Source: an uncultured Desulfobacteraceae bacterium
GTDB taxonomy: Bacteria > Desulfobacterota > Desulfobacteria > Desulfobacterales > Desulfobacteraceae
Direction of reading: 5' to 3'
Length of the DNA stretch: 51,317 nucleotides
Assembly (NCBI GenBank): GCA_913041495.1
Contig: CAJWHT010000016.1
Location: forward strand, 1-51,317
Both the position numbers and the translations under genes were made by a program. This document shows, piece by piece, positions 17,383 through 25,759 of the stretch (the first letter of the stretch is position 1; every line of letters begins with the position of its first letter). The notes beneath the pieces were generated by a model, which saw only the letters and a list, made by a program, of their open reading frames with translations, ran no database searches and had not been told where the DNA came from.

Positions 17383-18536
17383 GGATGAATCTCAACACGT
17401 CTGTTCAGGGCGCGTCCGAATTCGGTACCGTTCAGGGCAACCGGGTTCGAATAGCCGTAGCCTGTCGTCGCCATTCTGTTTCTCAGGATACCTTTGGAAA
17501 CCAGGTAGTCTGCAACGGCATTGGCACGTCTCATGGACAGGCCCATGTTGTATTCTTTAGAGCCTATGTTATCGGTATGACCCTGGAGTTCAACGCTCAT
17601 GGCAGGGTTCTTTTCCAGTATGACAACCACTTCGTCAAGCAGGGGATAGGCTTCGGGTTTGATGACGGATTTGTCAAAGTCAAACAGGACGTTATCCAGG
17701 CTCCAGCAACCAACGGCATTCACTTTGGCGCCAACCGGGGTATTGGGACACTGGTCGTATTCGTCATAGACACCGTCTCCGTCCGTATCTTTCATGGCCA
17801 TTTTTTTCTTCATGGGAGCGGCAGCTTTTTCCAGGAACACTTTTTCAACAAAGGTGGCCATGGCATCACCGCTTAAAAGGTCGTCCGCATTGGTGAGGAA
17901 ACCGCAGTTGCCGATTCTGGCCACTTCACTGAGAAACGCAAGACCCTCGGGGGCATTGCCCACCTGGATGGGATAGAAGCAGATGGAAGACCCGTACTTG
18001 TCTTTGAGACCCTGGATCATGGGAAGCTTCTGATCCATGTCGAGACCGTCGGAGATGATGATAACGGCATTGTGTACGCCCGAAAGCCCTTCAAGGTCTT
18101 TGCCCACAGCATCCATGGCTGTTCCCAGGGGGCTGTAACCGCCGGGTGCGGTTACGTTGGCAAGGCCCTTGGACAGGTCTGCGGTGTTATAATTGGCCAT
18201 GCCGTACTGCAATACGGTCAGTTCCTTGGATACTGCGGGGGCGTGACCGAAAGATCTTAAGCCGGCCATCTGTCCCATTTCAGGAATGGTCATATTCAGG
18301 CGTTCGGCAATGGCTTTGCCCCTGACAAATTTGGAGTTGCCCATGTAGTCGTGGCGCATGGAGCTGGATGCGTCAAGGACAATGGAGAAGTTGTCCACCT
18401 TGGATTTGTACATGGCTGTATCAAACTGGGTGGCGTTAAATGCGGGTAATTCCACGGGGGCCTTGGTTGCACATCCAAAAAGGAAAAGGAAGGCAAGCAA
18501 GGACAATAAACTCTGGACGAAAATTTTCTTGTTCAT
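17376..18536 (-). CDS. Outer-membrane lipoprotein: VWA domain, calcium-repeat linker, OmpA domain
   Basis: 386 aa. The N-terminus is a lipoprotein signal with lipobox LFGC (Cys22). Residues about 50-240 are a von Willebrand A domain with the MIDAS start DASSSM and a late ISDGLD. A short thrombospondin type 3-like calcium motif, DTDGDGVYDEYDQCP, leads to a C-terminal OmpA peptidoglycan-binding domain (LFDFDKSVIKPEA, LQGHTDNIG, NRRVEIHPY). It probably bridges outer membrane and peptidoglycan while displaying a metal-dependent adhesion domain in the periplasm or outside. A promoter is predicted at 18629-18657. The final stop overlaps an 11-bp tandem repeat. I see no partner gene next to it. Confidence 0.92.
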   Translation of the reverse strand: MNKKIFVQSLLSLLAFLFLFGCATKAPVELPAFNATQFDTAMYKSKVDNFSIVLDASSSMRHDYMGNSKFVRGKAIAERLNMTIPEMGQMAGLRSFGHAPAVSKELTVLQYGMANYNTADLSKGLANVTAPGGYSPLGTAMDAVGKDLEGLSGVHNAVIIISDGLDMDQKLPMIQGLKDKYGSSICFYPIQVGNAPEGLAFLSEVARIGNCGFLTNADDLLSGDAMATFVEKVFLEKAAAPMKKKMAMKDTDGDGVYDEYDQCPNTPVGAKVNAVGCWSLDNVLFDFDKSVIKPEAYPLLDEVVVILEKNPAMSVELQGHTDNIGSKEYNMGLSMRRANAVADYLVSKGILRNRMATTGYGYSNPVALNGTEFGRALNRRVEIHPY

Positions 18537-18628
18537 TTTCTCTCCTTTGCAATGTTTAAGGTATCACCTTGGATCGGTCGGGTGTCAGACAATAAATTAC
18601 TTGAAGCTTTAGACAAATATACTGGCTC

Positions 18629-18657
18629 ATACTACCGTAGAAAACCGTTGAAATCAA
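18629..18657 (-). promoter_or_regulatory. Sigma70-type promoter for the VWA/OmpA lipoprotein gene
   Basis: On the minus strand, TTGATT and TAGTAT are 17 bp apart, giving a leader of about 85 nt before the ATG at 18536. The rest of the 451-bp gap (18537-18987) shows no open frame or repeat that I can support, only a short GC-rich hairpin near 18956-18972 without a T-run. Confidence 0.5.
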
Positions 18658-18987
18658 CTATTCTTTTATCCGGTCATATGCCAGTTTAAAGCGGTTTTGA
18701 AACTTGTGTGGCCCCCGGACCGGTGCTGCTTTGCCATAGATCCCGTATTTCTACATTATTGCCGTAAATGGTAAGTATTATTTTTCCAGGGTCAAGACCG
18801 GTGGGCCGGATTTAATTCTACCCGTTTGGTAGTAAAATTGTCTGGTACTTTGTATGCCGTATTATTTGAGATTTCGCCGCGTGTTGCAGTAGGGGCGATT
18901 TTTCGTCTCTTTGGCACGGTGGTGTGGCCCACTTGTAGTGATGTAACACAGATGCCGGGTATAATCCGGCCGGAGCAGTCGCTGTTC

Positions 18988-20208
18988 CTATTGGTTTTCC
19001 CGGGGAAAAAAGAGGGCAATCTGCAGGCCGGTTCCGTCAGCGGTGCCGGCCATGGCTTTACCCCCGTGGTCTTCCACGATTTTTTGGACCGCGGTCAATC
19101 CCAGGCCGGATCCCGGGTGCCCCAATTGTTTTTTTGCATAAAAGGGGGCGAATATCTGGGACAGGTCTTTTCTTTGGATAGGTTTGCCATTATCCCGGAA
19201 TATCATGGCAACCCTGCTTTCTTCCTGGTCCGTGAGATTGTGGGAGGCCACGATGATTTCTGCCCGGCTGCTTTCCCTGATCCGGGCGGATAGATGGGCC
19301 AGCAGGGTGGTAATAAGCTTGGTCAGCAGGATTTCACTGATGCGGATCATGCCGGCCTGCCCGTCCGTTTCCAGAGAGAATTGCATATGGGGATGCTCGT
19401 ATCTGAACCTTGCGTGGGTACTGCTTGAAAAATAGGTCCGAAGGACATCAACAGGATCGAGACTTGGGGGCTCATAGGACTTGGGCCGGGCCAGCAGGAG
19501 AAAATCCTGCACCATGTCCGATGCCAGAACGCCGGACTCATGCATGAATGAGATAGGGGTATGCAGGGGACTGTCCTTGTCCAGTTGCATTAAAACCAAT
19601 TCCGGGTAGGATACCAAACCTGTGAGGATGTTGTTCAGGTCATGGGCCAGTTGCCCGGCCATTTCTCCGATCTTTTCCTGCTCTGTTTTTCCGGATGTCA
19701 CCGCAGCCGTCTGATAGGCCAGGGCGCCGGCAAGGCAGTGCAGAGCATGGATCTGGTCTGATGAAAATGTCCGGGGCCGGCTGTCGGCCACCCAGAGAAT
19801 GCCCGCGTGTTTACCGTTGTTCCGGATAACCGCACCCAAAAGGGCGTTCACCCCGAATCGTCCGGCAAGAGAATCTGTCAGGGCGAGACCTGCATCATTA
19901 TCATCAAAAACAATGAGTTCTTCATCCCGTGGAATTTGGGTAAAACAGTTCTTTGTGGATAAAAAGGCCCGGGCCAGTTCCCGGGGGAGCCTGCAGGATG
20001 ATTTGATCACCGGTGTTTCGCCGCCGGTATCAATGAACGTTGAAAATACGCCGCCGATAACCGCCAGGGCTCTTTGGACAATGATGTCGATGTTTTTGTC
20101 AGGATCCGGTCCTAAAAAATGGAAAATCTCGGCCGTCCGGGCAGAAGGATTATCCGCTCCGTCCGCAGGTGTGTACGGTTGGTCTGTTGTCACCCCGGCA
20201 ATCATCAT
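18988..20208 (-). CDS. GAF-domain sensor histidine kinase
   Basis: Cytosolic two-component kinase of 406 aa with no membrane segment. Residues about 40-170 form a GAF-like input domain (VFSTFIDTGGETPVIKS ... GILWVADSRPRTFSSDQ). The H-box is IGEMAGQLAHDLNN with the predicted phosphorylated His189. The ATPase domain ends with FRDNGKPI and the G-box GSGLGLTAVQKIV. No response regulator is adjacent; the nearest, at 32.6 kb, is too far to link. It is divergent from uppP across 164 bp, where I see no clear promoter. The signal bound by the GAF domain is unknown. Confidence 0.9.
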   Translation of the reverse strand: MMIAGVTTDQPYTPADGADNPSARTAEIFHFLGPDPDKNIDIIVQRALAVIGGVFSTFIDTGGETPVIKSSCRLPRELARAFLSTKNCFTQIPRDEELIVFDDNDAGLALTDSLAGRFGVNALLGAVIRNNGKHAGILWVADSRPRTFSSDQIHALHCLAGALAYQTAAVTSGKTEQEKIGEMAGQLAHDLNNILTGLVSYPELVLMQLDKDSPLHTPISFMHESGVLASDMVQDFLLLARPKSYEPPSLDPVDVLRTYFSSSTHARFRYEHPHMQFSLETDGQAGMIRISEILLTKLITTLLAHLSARIRESSRAEIIVASHNLTDQEESRVAMIFRDNGKPIQRKDLSQIFAPFYAKKQLGHPGSGLGLTAVQKIVEDHGGKAMAGTADGTGLQIALFFPRENQ

Positions 20209-20372
20209 AGTTTTTTTTATTGTGAAACACCTTTAAGTTCAAGCTTTTTTTTAAAATCTTGCATTTTGAAGCCAACAATTATATACGAGTGCGAGGCTGG
20301 CCTTGGGCGGCCGAATCTTAAAAATGCAAGCGACCAAATCTTAAAATTGCTGAAATTGAAAGAGTACAATAC

Positions 20373-21218
20373 ATGGAAATCTATCAGGGGATAGTTTTGG
20401 GCATCCTCCAAGGACTGACCGAATTTTTGCCGGTCAGCAGTTCCGGCCACCTTGTTCTGGGACAACTCTATTTCGGTATGACCGAAGCCAATCTGGTGTT
20501 TGACGTTTCTGTACACATGGGGACCCTTGCTGCGGTATTGGTGGTCTATTTCAGGGATATCACGGGCATCCTGGGATCTTTATTCCGGTTTGGCGCCCGA
20601 AACACCACTGAATCCGATGGTGAAAACCTGACCATCGCCTGGTGTATTATCGTGGGGTCAGTGCCAACTGCGCTGATCGGATTCGGTCTAAAACAGTTTG
20701 AACACATCTTGTTCACCTCATCTTTTTTGGTGGGATGCATGCTGCTGCTCACCGGCACCTTGCTCTGGATTTCCAGACGGTTTTATAAGGGGGAAGCAGG
20801 GGCTGCCGGCAAAGAAAATGGAAATAAAGAAAACCCCGCTGCGAACGGGCTGACTTTCAGCCGGGCGGTGATCATCGGACTTGTCCAGGGCTGTGCCGTT
20901 ATTCCGGGGATTTCCAGGTCCGGCTCCACCATTGCTGCGGGAATGTTCTGCGGGCTGGACAGAACCCGGGCGGCCAAGTTTTCTTTCCTTTTGTCCATCC
21001 CTGCCATTTGCGGTGCACAGATAATCAGCGTAAAAGATGTGTTAGAGACCGGCGGGTTAATTGACCCGGCCACCATTTATGGTACAATCGTTTCGTTTAT
21101 TGTCGGCCTTGTGGCATTAAAGCTGCTGCTGAAACTCGTTCATCGGGGCAAGTTTCACCTCTTTGCTCCCTATTGCTGGCTGGCAGGAATTTTGGCCTTA
21201 CTATCGAATTTTGTATAA
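20373..21218 (+). CDS. uppP: Undecaprenyl-diphosphatase UppP/BacA
   Basis: Integral membrane phosphatase that recycles undecaprenyl pyrophosphate to the carrier monophosphate for peptidoglycan and O-antigen synthesis; overproduction gives bacitracin resistance. The N-terminal QGLTEFLPVSSSGHL motif and the later PGISRSGSTIAAGM motif carry the active-site residues, and about eight hydrophobic stretches are present. 281 aa is normal. The Shine-Dalgarno before the ATG is weak. It is 9 nt upstream of the phosphohexomutase, so both genes likely supply envelope polysaccharide synthesis. Confidence 0.96.
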   Translation: MEIYQGIVLGILQGLTEFLPVSSSGHLVLGQLYFGMTEANLVFDVSVHMGTLAAVLVVYFRDITGILGSLFRFGARNTTESDGENLTIAWCIIVGSVPTALIGFGLKQFEHILFTSSFLVGCMLLLTGTLLWISRRFYKGEAGAAGKENGNKENPAANGLTFSRAVIIGLVQGCAVIPGISRSGSTIAAGMFCGLDRTRAAKFSFLLSIPAICGAQIISVKDVLETGGLIDPATIYGTIVSFIVGLVALKLLLKLVHRGKFHLFAPYCWLAGILALLSNFV

Positions 21219-21227
21219 GGAGGATCC

Positions 21228-22583
21228 ATGCATCCCGGTATTTTCAGAGAGTATGACATCCGCGGTATTGCCGGAGAAGAGATAACCGAATCTGACGCCG
21301 TTTCCATCGGACAGGCATACGGCACCCTGTTGAGCCAGCACGGCAGAAAGAACGTATCCGTGGGCCGGGATTGCCGGCAGACATCTGATGCCTTTGCCGC
21401 AGCCTTTATCAAGGGCATACTGACCACAGGCTGTGATGTGGTGGATATCGGGGTCTGTCCCACACCGGTATTATACTTTTCCATTCATCACCTGGAACTG
21501 GAAGGCGGGGCCATGGTCACGGCCAGCCACAATCCGCCGGAGTACAACGGTTTTAAACTCATGAGCGGTATGGATTCCATTCACAGCCAGGGGCTTCAGG
21601 ATATCCGGAAAATAATCGATGCCGGAGCCTTTGCCACGGGTGAGGGTAAACTCACGCAATCCGATGTCATGACCCCTTACCGGGCCATGATTCTGGACAA
21701 TATCTCCCTGTCCAAAAAAATTCGCTTAGGTGTTGATGCCGGCAACGGCACAGGCGGGCTTACCGCCCTTCCGATTTTAAAAGACCTGGGGTGCGAAGTC
21801 CACGACATCTATTGCGATCTGGACGGCACCTTCCCCAACCACGAGGCCGACCCCACCCAGAAGAAAAACCTCACCGATCTCATTGCCCTGGTTCAAAAGG
21901 AAAACCTGGATCTTGGTGTGGGGTACGACGGAGATGCAGACCGCATCGGCGTGGTGGACCGTCACGGCAACGTGATTTACGGGGATCAGCTCATGGTCAT
22001 TTTTGCCCGGGAAATTCTTACACGAAAGCCGGGGGCCACCTTTATTTCCGAAGTCAAATGCTCCATGGTCATGTACGACGACATCAGAAAACAGGGGGGC
22101 AATGCCATCATGTGGCGGACCGGCCACTCCCTGATCAAGAAAAAGATGAAAGAAGAAAACGCTGCCCTGGCCGGAGAGATGAGCGGCCACATGTTTTTCA
22201 AGGACCGTTATTACGGCTTTGACGATGCCCTTTACGCCACCTGCCGCCTCCTGGAGATCATGGCGGATACGGGGCGTGGTGTGGATGAACTCATTCAAGA
22301 TCTGCCCAAAACCTTTACCACGCCGGAAATCCGGGTGGAGTGCCCCGATGCGGTTAAATTTGACGTGGTGACCAAGATCGTTGCCCTGTACAAATCACGG
22401 CAGGAGGTCATCGATATTGACGGCATGCGGGCGCTGTATGATGACGGATGGGGCCTTGTCAGGGCGTCAAATACCCAGCCGGCCCTGGTGCTTCGGTTTG
22501 AAGCCCTCACCGAATCCCGTCTGGAAGAGATCCGGACCCAGATCGAAACCGACCTGAAAAAAATTATAGAGGAGACAGAATAG
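21228..22583 (+). CDS. Phosphomannomutase/phosphoglucomutase (AlgC-type)
   Basis: Alpha-D-phosphohexomutase that interconverts hexose 1- and 6-phosphates for nucleotide-sugar synthesis. The active-site serine loop VTASHNPPEYNGFKLM, the metal loop GYDGDADRIGVVD, the sugar-specificity loop GEMSGHMFF (Glu/Ser type, seen in dual mannose/glucose enzymes) and the C-terminal RASNTQPALVLRFEA phosphate loop are all visible. 451 aa is close to AlgC length. AGGAGG precedes the ATG. Co-transcribed with uppP. Confidence 0.95.
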   Translation: MHPGIFREYDIRGIAGEEITESDAVSIGQAYGTLLSQHGRKNVSVGRDCRQTSDAFAAAFIKGILTTGCDVVDIGVCPTPVLYFSIHHLELEGGAMVTASHNPPEYNGFKLMSGMDSIHSQGLQDIRKIIDAGAFATGEGKLTQSDVMTPYRAMILDNISLSKKIRLGVDAGNGTGGLTALPILKDLGCEVHDIYCDLDGTFPNHEADPTQKKNLTDLIALVQKENLDLGVGYDGDADRIGVVDRHGNVIYGDQLMVIFAREILTRKPGATFISEVKCSMVMYDDIRKQGGNAIMWRTGHSLIKKKMKEENAALAGEMSGHMFFKDRYYGFDDALYATCRLLEIMADTGRGVDELIQDLPKTFTTPEIRVECPDAVKFDVVTKIVALYKSRQEVIDIDGMRALYDDGWGLVRASNTQPALVLRFEALTESRLEEIRTQIETDLKKIIEETE

Positions 22584-22584
22584 G

Positions 22585-22606
22585 CACGGGGGCGTATGTC
22601 CCCGTG
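22585..22606 (+). other. Short stem-loop between the mutase and helicase genes
   Basis: CACGGGGGC and GTCCCCGTG pair over 9 bp (one G-U) around a GTAT loop. It contains the alternative helicase ATG at 22596, which argues against that start. The following bases are only moderately T-rich, so termination would be partial. Confidence 0.45.
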
Positions 22607-22619
22607 TTGTGATATATTT

Positions 22620-24482
22620 ATGCAGTTATCCCCTCCCCAGCAAGACGCTGTTAATCATACCGGCTCCCCGGCCCTTGTGGTGGCGGGAGCCGGTTCCGGT
22701 AAAACCCGTACCCTCACCGCCAAATTTTCCCACCTCACCGCCATCGGCCACGATCCCAGGCGGATTCTGGCCATAACCTTCACCAATAAGGCGGCCCAGG
22801 AAATGAAGTCCCGGCTCATGGAAATGACAGGTCTTCCCGAGCACAGTTTCGAATGGGTGCGGACCTATCATTCCGCCTGCCTGATGATCCTGAAAACGCA
22901 TTGTCAGGTCATGGGCTATACCCCGCCGGTCCAGGTGTTCACCGTTTACCAGCAGGACAAGCTGGTAAAGGAACTCTGTGTCCAGAACAATATTGAGAAA
23001 AAATATGCCAACCGGATTCTGAGTACCATTTCACGGGCGAAAAACGACGGTAATCCGGACCGTTACTTTGACCGCCACCCCGGATTTTACAACATCCGCC
23101 TGTCGGACATCTATGCCCAGTACGAAGAGCGCCTGGCCCAGATGAACTGCGTGGATTTTGACAATATTCTGCTCAAGGCCCGGGACCTGCTCCGGGACAA
23201 CGCGGATATCCGGCAGTATTATAGGGATTATTTTTCTTTTATTCTGGTGGACGAGTACCAGGACACCAACAATATCCAGGAAGAGCTGACGTCTCTTTTG
23301 CTTGGCAGTCACAGAAACCTGTTTTGCGTGGGGGACGACTGGCAGTCGGTTTACGGATTCCGGGGGTCCAATGTGGACCATTTCATCGGATTCCCGGACA
23401 AGTACCGGGATGCCAAGATTTTCAGGCTGGAGGAAAATTACCGGTCTGCGGACGAGATCGTCCAGGCCGCCAACGACATGATCGACTACAATCCGGACAA
23501 GATTGAAAAACGCTGCTTCTCCCGGAAGAAGGGCGGTGTGGTGGAAATTTACGATTTCATGTCCGATGCCCATGAGGCGGAGTGGGTGGCCAAACGGATT
23601 AAAGGTCTGAACAAATCGGGCCAGGGCATCCCCTACGATAAAATGGCCGTGGTCTACCGGACCAAGTTCTGTTCCCTGCCCTTTGAAAAGATTTTCAGGG
23701 CATTCAGAGTGCCCTACCGGCTGATGGGATCCCAGGGCTTTTTCGAACGAATGGAGATCCTGGATATCAACTCGTATCTGAGCGCCTCTTATTTTCCCAA
23801 TGACGACCTTTCCTTTGAAAGGATCGTAAATACGCCCAAGCGGGGTATCGGCCCTTCCATGATAAAGAAAATCTCGGCCATGCGCACGGATGGCAGAAGT
23901 CTTCAGGCCGCCGCCCGGGTGATGGTCAAAGAACGCGTGCTCACCCCCAAAGTCCATGAGAACCTGTCACAGGTGCTGTCCATTCTGGATGCCATCCATG
24001 ATATGCCCCCGGCCATGGCCATGGAAACCGTTATCGACAGGTCCGGGTATTACGATCATCTGGAAAAGATCACCAAAACCCCGGCGGAGTTCATTTCCAA
24101 GAAAGAAAATATTGAACAGCTCATCTATACGGCCAGGTCAAAGGATACCATGCTTGAGTACCTGGAAGAGGCCGCCCTGATCCGTGAAGACAAGGACGAG
24201 GATGATGAGATGGATGAAAACGGGGTCGCTCTGCTCACCATCCATTCGGCAAAAGGGCTTGAGTTTGACACCGTATTCATCGTGGGATGCGAGGAACGGC
24301 TCTTTCCCCATTGGCGGTCCATGGACGAGGGGGAAAAGGCCTTGTCCGAGGAACGCCGTCTCATGTATGTGGCCATGACCCGGGCTGAACGCTTTCTCTA
24401 CCTGAGCCATGCCAATTACCGCAAAGGTGAATTTTCCACCCGGAGCCGTTTCATTGATAATATAAAGGAATGCCTGTCCTGA
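22620..24482 (+). CDS. UvrD/Rep/PcrA-type ATP-dependent DNA helicase
   Basis: Superfamily 1A 3'-5' helicase. Walker A is AGAGSGKT, motif Ia is ITFTNKAAQEMK, motif II is VDEYQDTN, motif III contains GDDWQSVYGFRGS, motif V is TIHSAKGLEF and motif VI is VAMTRAERFLYLSHA. At about 620 aa it is shorter than UvrD and close to Rep length. I chose ATG at 22620, giving the family-like start MQLSPPQQDAV; ATG at 22596 lies in a hairpin. Neither has a good Shine-Dalgarno. Likely role: removing protein blocks or repair intermediates from DNA. It could be Rep-, PcrA- or UvrD-like; the sequence alone does not settle which. Confidence 0.93.
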   Translation: MQLSPPQQDAVNHTGSPALVVAGAGSGKTRTLTAKFSHLTAIGHDPRRILAITFTNKAAQEMKSRLMEMTGLPEHSFEWVRTYHSACLMILKTHCQVMGYTPPVQVFTVYQQDKLVKELCVQNNIEKKYANRILSTISRAKNDGNPDRYFDRHPGFYNIRLSDIYAQYEERLAQMNCVDFDNILLKARDLLRDNADIRQYYRDYFSFILVDEYQDTNNIQEELTSLLLGSHRNLFCVGDDWQSVYGFRGSNVDHFIGFPDKYRDAKIFRLEENYRSADEIVQAANDMIDYNPDKIEKRCFSRKKGGVVEIYDFMSDAHEAEWVAKRIKGLNKSGQGIPYDKMAVVYRTKFCSLPFEKIFRAFRVPYRLMGSQGFFERMEILDINSYLSASYFPNDDLSFERIVNTPKRGIGPSMIKKISAMRTDGRSLQAAARVMVKERVLTPKVHENLSQVLSILDAIHDMPPAMAMETVIDRSGYYDHLEKITKTPAEFISKKENIEQLIYTARSKDTMLEYLEEAALIREDKDEDDEMDENGVALLTIHSAKGLEFDTVFIVGCEERLFPHWRSMDEGEKALSEERRLMYVAMTRAERFLYLSHANYRKGEFSTRSRFIDNIKECLS

Positions 24483-24500
24483 CAGGGGGCAAGGCTGCCC

Positions 24501-25742
24501 ATGGATATTTTTTACGCCATAAAGGAGCCGGTGTCCCAGGCGTTTGCCCGGATAATACGACAGGGACATCGGATCATCCCTGCGGCTCAGAAGGGGATAT
24601 TCATTACCCTGTTTTTTATTATTTTTGCCACGGTGGCCGGCGTGGGTATCGTGGTTCCCCTGTTGCCTATCTATGCCCACGACCTGGGGGCGGCCGGCAT
24701 CTACGTGGCCATGATTTTCGGTGCTTTTTCCATCTCCAGGACATTTCTTTTGCCCCTGTTCGGAAGGCTCTCGGATCATAAGGGGCGCAAACCGTTTATT
24801 GCGGGCGGACTGCTCACCTATGTGCTGGTGTCCCTGGCATTTGTCTGGTCCACCAGCGTGAACCAGTTGATTTTCATACGGTTCATCCAGGGGGCCGGAT
24901 CCGCCATGATCATGCCCGTTGTCCAGGCCTACGTGGGAGAGATTTCTCCGGAGGGGACGGAAGGGTATTCCATGGGCCTGTTCAACCTGTCCATGTTTCT
25001 GAGCCTCTCTTTAGGGCCTTTGCTGGGGGGCGCCATTTTGGATGCGTGGTCCATGGACGGTGCCTTTATCTGCATGGCAGGACTGTCCGCAGCCGGCCTG
25101 ATTCTCTGCCTGAAGTACCTGCCGCCCCTGTCTGAGGAACGCATCAATACCCGTGACCGTGAGCCTGTGTCCTTGAAAGACATCATACGGGATTGGGACC
25201 TCATCGGGCTGGTTGTCTTCCGCTATGCCTACACGGCCTGTATCGGTGTGATCTGGTGTTTTTTGCCCCTGTTTGCCTCCAAGACCTTTGGGATTTCCGG
25301 TGCAAAGATCGGCGTCCTGGTGATGGTGGGGGTGCTGGTTTCCGGAGTGCTCCAGGTGCCCATGGGCTTGGTGGCGGACCGGATGAGCAGAAGGGTAATG
25401 ATTTTTTCCGGCGGGCTGATTTCCTCTGCGGGAATCGTCTGCCTTTACTGGTGCACAACGTTCTGGGAACTGTTTGCCGCTGTCTTTCTTTTCGGTATCG
25501 GCGGCGGGATTTCCATGCCGGCCATATCCGCTTTGGCCGTGATTAAAGGCGAGGCGAAGAAGGCCATGGGATCGGTGATGTCGATTATGACGGTCTCCCA
25601 TTCCATGGGGATGCTCACCGGTGCCCTGATGGCAGGCCTGTCCATGGATTTTTTCACCTTGTCCTACGCCTTCCCCTGCGGATTCGCGATTATGGTTACA
25701 GGCACACTGCTGTTTCCTGTGCTGTACCGTGCGCGGGCATAA
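24501..25742 (+). CDS. Major facilitator superfamily transporter
   Basis: Twelve-helix inner-membrane transporter of 413 aa. A roughly 30-residue cytoplasmic N-terminus precedes the first helix. The MFS signature after helix 2 is GRLSDHKGRKPFI, and the related loop in the second half is GLVADRMSRRVMI. The RFIQGAGSAMIMPVVQAYVGE segment in helices 4-5 resembles drug or sugar efflux proteins of the TetA/MDR type. The substrate is unknown. It starts 18 nt after the helicase stop and is the last gene of this plus-strand run, ending convergent with the large kinase. Confidence 0.9.
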   Translation: MDIFYAIKEPVSQAFARIIRQGHRIIPAAQKGIFITLFFIIFATVAGVGIVVPLLPIYAHDLGAAGIYVAMIFGAFSISRTFLLPLFGRLSDHKGRKPFIAGGLLTYVLVSLAFVWSTSVNQLIFIRFIQGAGSAMIMPVVQAYVGEISPEGTEGYSMGLFNLSMFLSLSLGPLLGGAILDAWSMDGAFICMAGLSAAGLILCLKYLPPLSEERINTRDREPVSLKDIIRDWDLIGLVVFRYAYTACIGVIWCFLPLFASKTFGISGAKIGVLVMVGVLVSGVLQVPMGLVADRMSRRVMIFSGGLISSAGIVCLYWCTTFWELFAAVFLFGIGGGISMPAISALAVIKGEAKKAMGSVMSIMTVSHSMGMLTGALMAGLSMDFFTLSYAFPCGFAIMVTGTLLFPVLYRARA

Positions 25743-25759
25743 CCATACGCTTAAAAAAC

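Noticed and set aside
18911-18930. Possible sigma54 promoter (TGGCAC followed by TGTGG)
   Set aside because: The -12 element lacks the TTGC needed and no plus-strand gene follows.
23031-23957. 308-aa minus-strand frame within the helicase
   Set aside because: Antisense of conserved helicase motifs.
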